This document shows positions 27,496 to 28,220 of a DNA stretch of 28,220 nt, piece by piece. Both the position numbers and the translations under genes were made by a program. Under the pieces are notes generated by a model. The model was not told the DNA's origin. It ran no database searches and saw only the letters and a program-made list of their open reading frames with translations. Every line of letters starts with the position of its first letter. The first letter of the stretch is position 1. This DNA is from Caecitellus pseudoparvulus (Eukaryota > Bigyra: Bicosoecida). The DNA is taken from contig CBFFRQ010000154.1 in NCBI GenBank assembly GCA_965644315.1, positions 1-28,220 of the forward strand, read 5' to 3'.

Positions 27496-28220
27496 ATGGC
27501 AAGCGAGGGCTGCCCAGCGCAGCTCGTGGAGCAGTGGAATGCAGCATGTGCCGATGGAGATGCAGATAAGCTGTTGCTCATTCTCCAGCAGGTCACAAGT
27601 CATCCTGGCCGCATGAACGAGGCTTTTGAGAAGGCTTGCACCACCGCTGGCTTTTGGGTAGCTTGTGAGGCGGGGCAAGTGGAGCTGGTGCGCGGCCTGC
27701 TTCGGCTGGAGGGTTCACAGGCAGTTGATGTTGCTGCCGATGACTGGTACGGCTTCCGTGCAGCCTGCTCCAATGGCCACTTGGAGCTGGTGCGCGAGCT
27801 GTTGGCACTGCACGGTGAGCGGGCGGTCAATGTCCACGCGTCTGCTGAAGCAGGCTTTAGGCAGGCATGCAGCATGGGGCACCTCGAGGTCGTTCGTGAG
27901 TTGCTTACCTTGACAGGCGATCGGGCGGTTGACGTGCGCGCTGAGCAGGGTGCAGCGTTCAAAGGAGCTTGCCGAAACGGCCATCTTGGCGTAGTACGTG
28001 AGCTGCTTGCGCTGGAGGGTCACCGCGCAATTGATGTGCATGCTGCAGGCGAGGAAGGGCCATCCAGCGGCTTGGAGCATGCCTGTGCATGCGGCCACGT
28101 GCTCGTTGTGCGGGAGCTTCTGGCCTTGGGCGGGAGCAGGGCAGTGGCCGTTGACGCCTGCAACGCTGGCTTCCTGCTCGCCTGCTCCCATGGCCACGTT
28201 GAGGTGGTGCGAGAGCTGTT
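27496..28220 (+). CDS. Ankyrin-repeat protein, partial (runs off the window)
   Basis: The ATG at 27496 opens a frame with no stop through the last base, giving at least 241 residues. After about 55 N-terminal residues come six units of the local type: GFWVACEAGQVELVRGLL, GFRAACSNGHLELVRELL, GFRQACSMGHLEVVRELL, AFKGACRNGHLGVVRELL, LEHACACGHVLVVRELL and FLLACSHGHVEVVRELL. Between them lie GDRAVDVRA-like linkers. Unit 4 carries a short EEGPS insertion. The start resembles that of the gene at 25905-27119 in sequence and spacing, so the two are probably paralogues from an inverted duplication. The function is unknown beyond a probable protein-binding scaffold; the C-terminus and any extra domain lie outside the window. 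Confidence 0.85.
   Translation, partial: MASEGCPAQLVEQWNAACADGDADKLLLILQQVTSHPGRMNEAFEKACTTAGFWVACEAGQVELVRGLLRLEGSQAVDVAADDWYGFRAACSNGHLELVRELLALHGERAVNVHASAEAGFRQACSMGHLEVVRELLTLTGDRAVDVRAEQGAAFKGACRNGHLGVVRELLALEGHRAIDVHAAGEEGPSSGLEHACACGHVLVVRELLALGGSRAVAVDACNAGFLLACSHGHVEVVREL

Overview
The window reads as the left end of a eukaryotic chromosome. It opens with 322 bp of uninterrupted (TAACCC)n, the human-type TTAGGG telomere repeat read on its C-rich strand. The coding sequence is GC-rich with very long open frames, and the proteins are a LINE-type polyprotein, ankyrin repeats and Sel1-like repeats. This suggests a free-living protist or microalga, for example a green alga or a thraustochytrid-like organism. 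I cannot name the species from the sequence, and nothing here looks bacterial or organellar apart from one unexplained AT-rich patch.

Region 1 (1-18078) is a telomeric retrotransposon array. Three copies of a non-LTR retrotransposon lie head to tail with their 5' ends toward the chromosome end. Copy 1 (323-7930) is complete, with one 2188-codon ORF carrying an ORF1-like N-terminal half, an APE-type endonuclease, a reverse transcriptase with YADD, and a C-terminal zinc finger. Copy 2 (8002-about 10923) is a diverged relative that keeps only the ORF1-like protein and stops where the endonuclease would start. Copy 3 (10936-18064) is nearly identical to copy 1 but is 5'-truncated and has a one-base frameshift. 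Each 3' end joins directly to CCCTAA sequence (71 bp, about 11 bp and about 14 bp of it). This is the arrangement expected if the element RNA is reverse-transcribed from the 3' end of the telomeric G strand. Copies 1 and 2 share conserved 5' and 3' termini although their coding regions have diverged, so copy 2 may be mobilised by copy 1 enzymes.

Region 2 (18079-18673) is the junction between the array and chromosomal sequence. It holds an AT-rich island of about 215 bp followed by a very GC-rich patch with palindromes, and no gene.

Region 3 (18674-28220) is a cluster of repeat-protein genes. A minus-strand gene encodes at least 1876 residues: an unrecognised N-terminal domain, about three ankyrin-like repeats, a helical linker and 32 Sel1-like repeats. 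The Sel1 repeats are 36 residues (108 bp) each and almost identical at DNA level. A decayed ankyrin fragment follows, then two divergently transcribed ankyrin genes, the second cut off by the window edge and still open there. All the ankyrin units share one idiosyncratic 34-residue consensus that includes VVRELLALxGDRAVDVHA. They therefore look like one local subtelomeric family whose members diversified by duplication and by fusion to Sel1 repeats.
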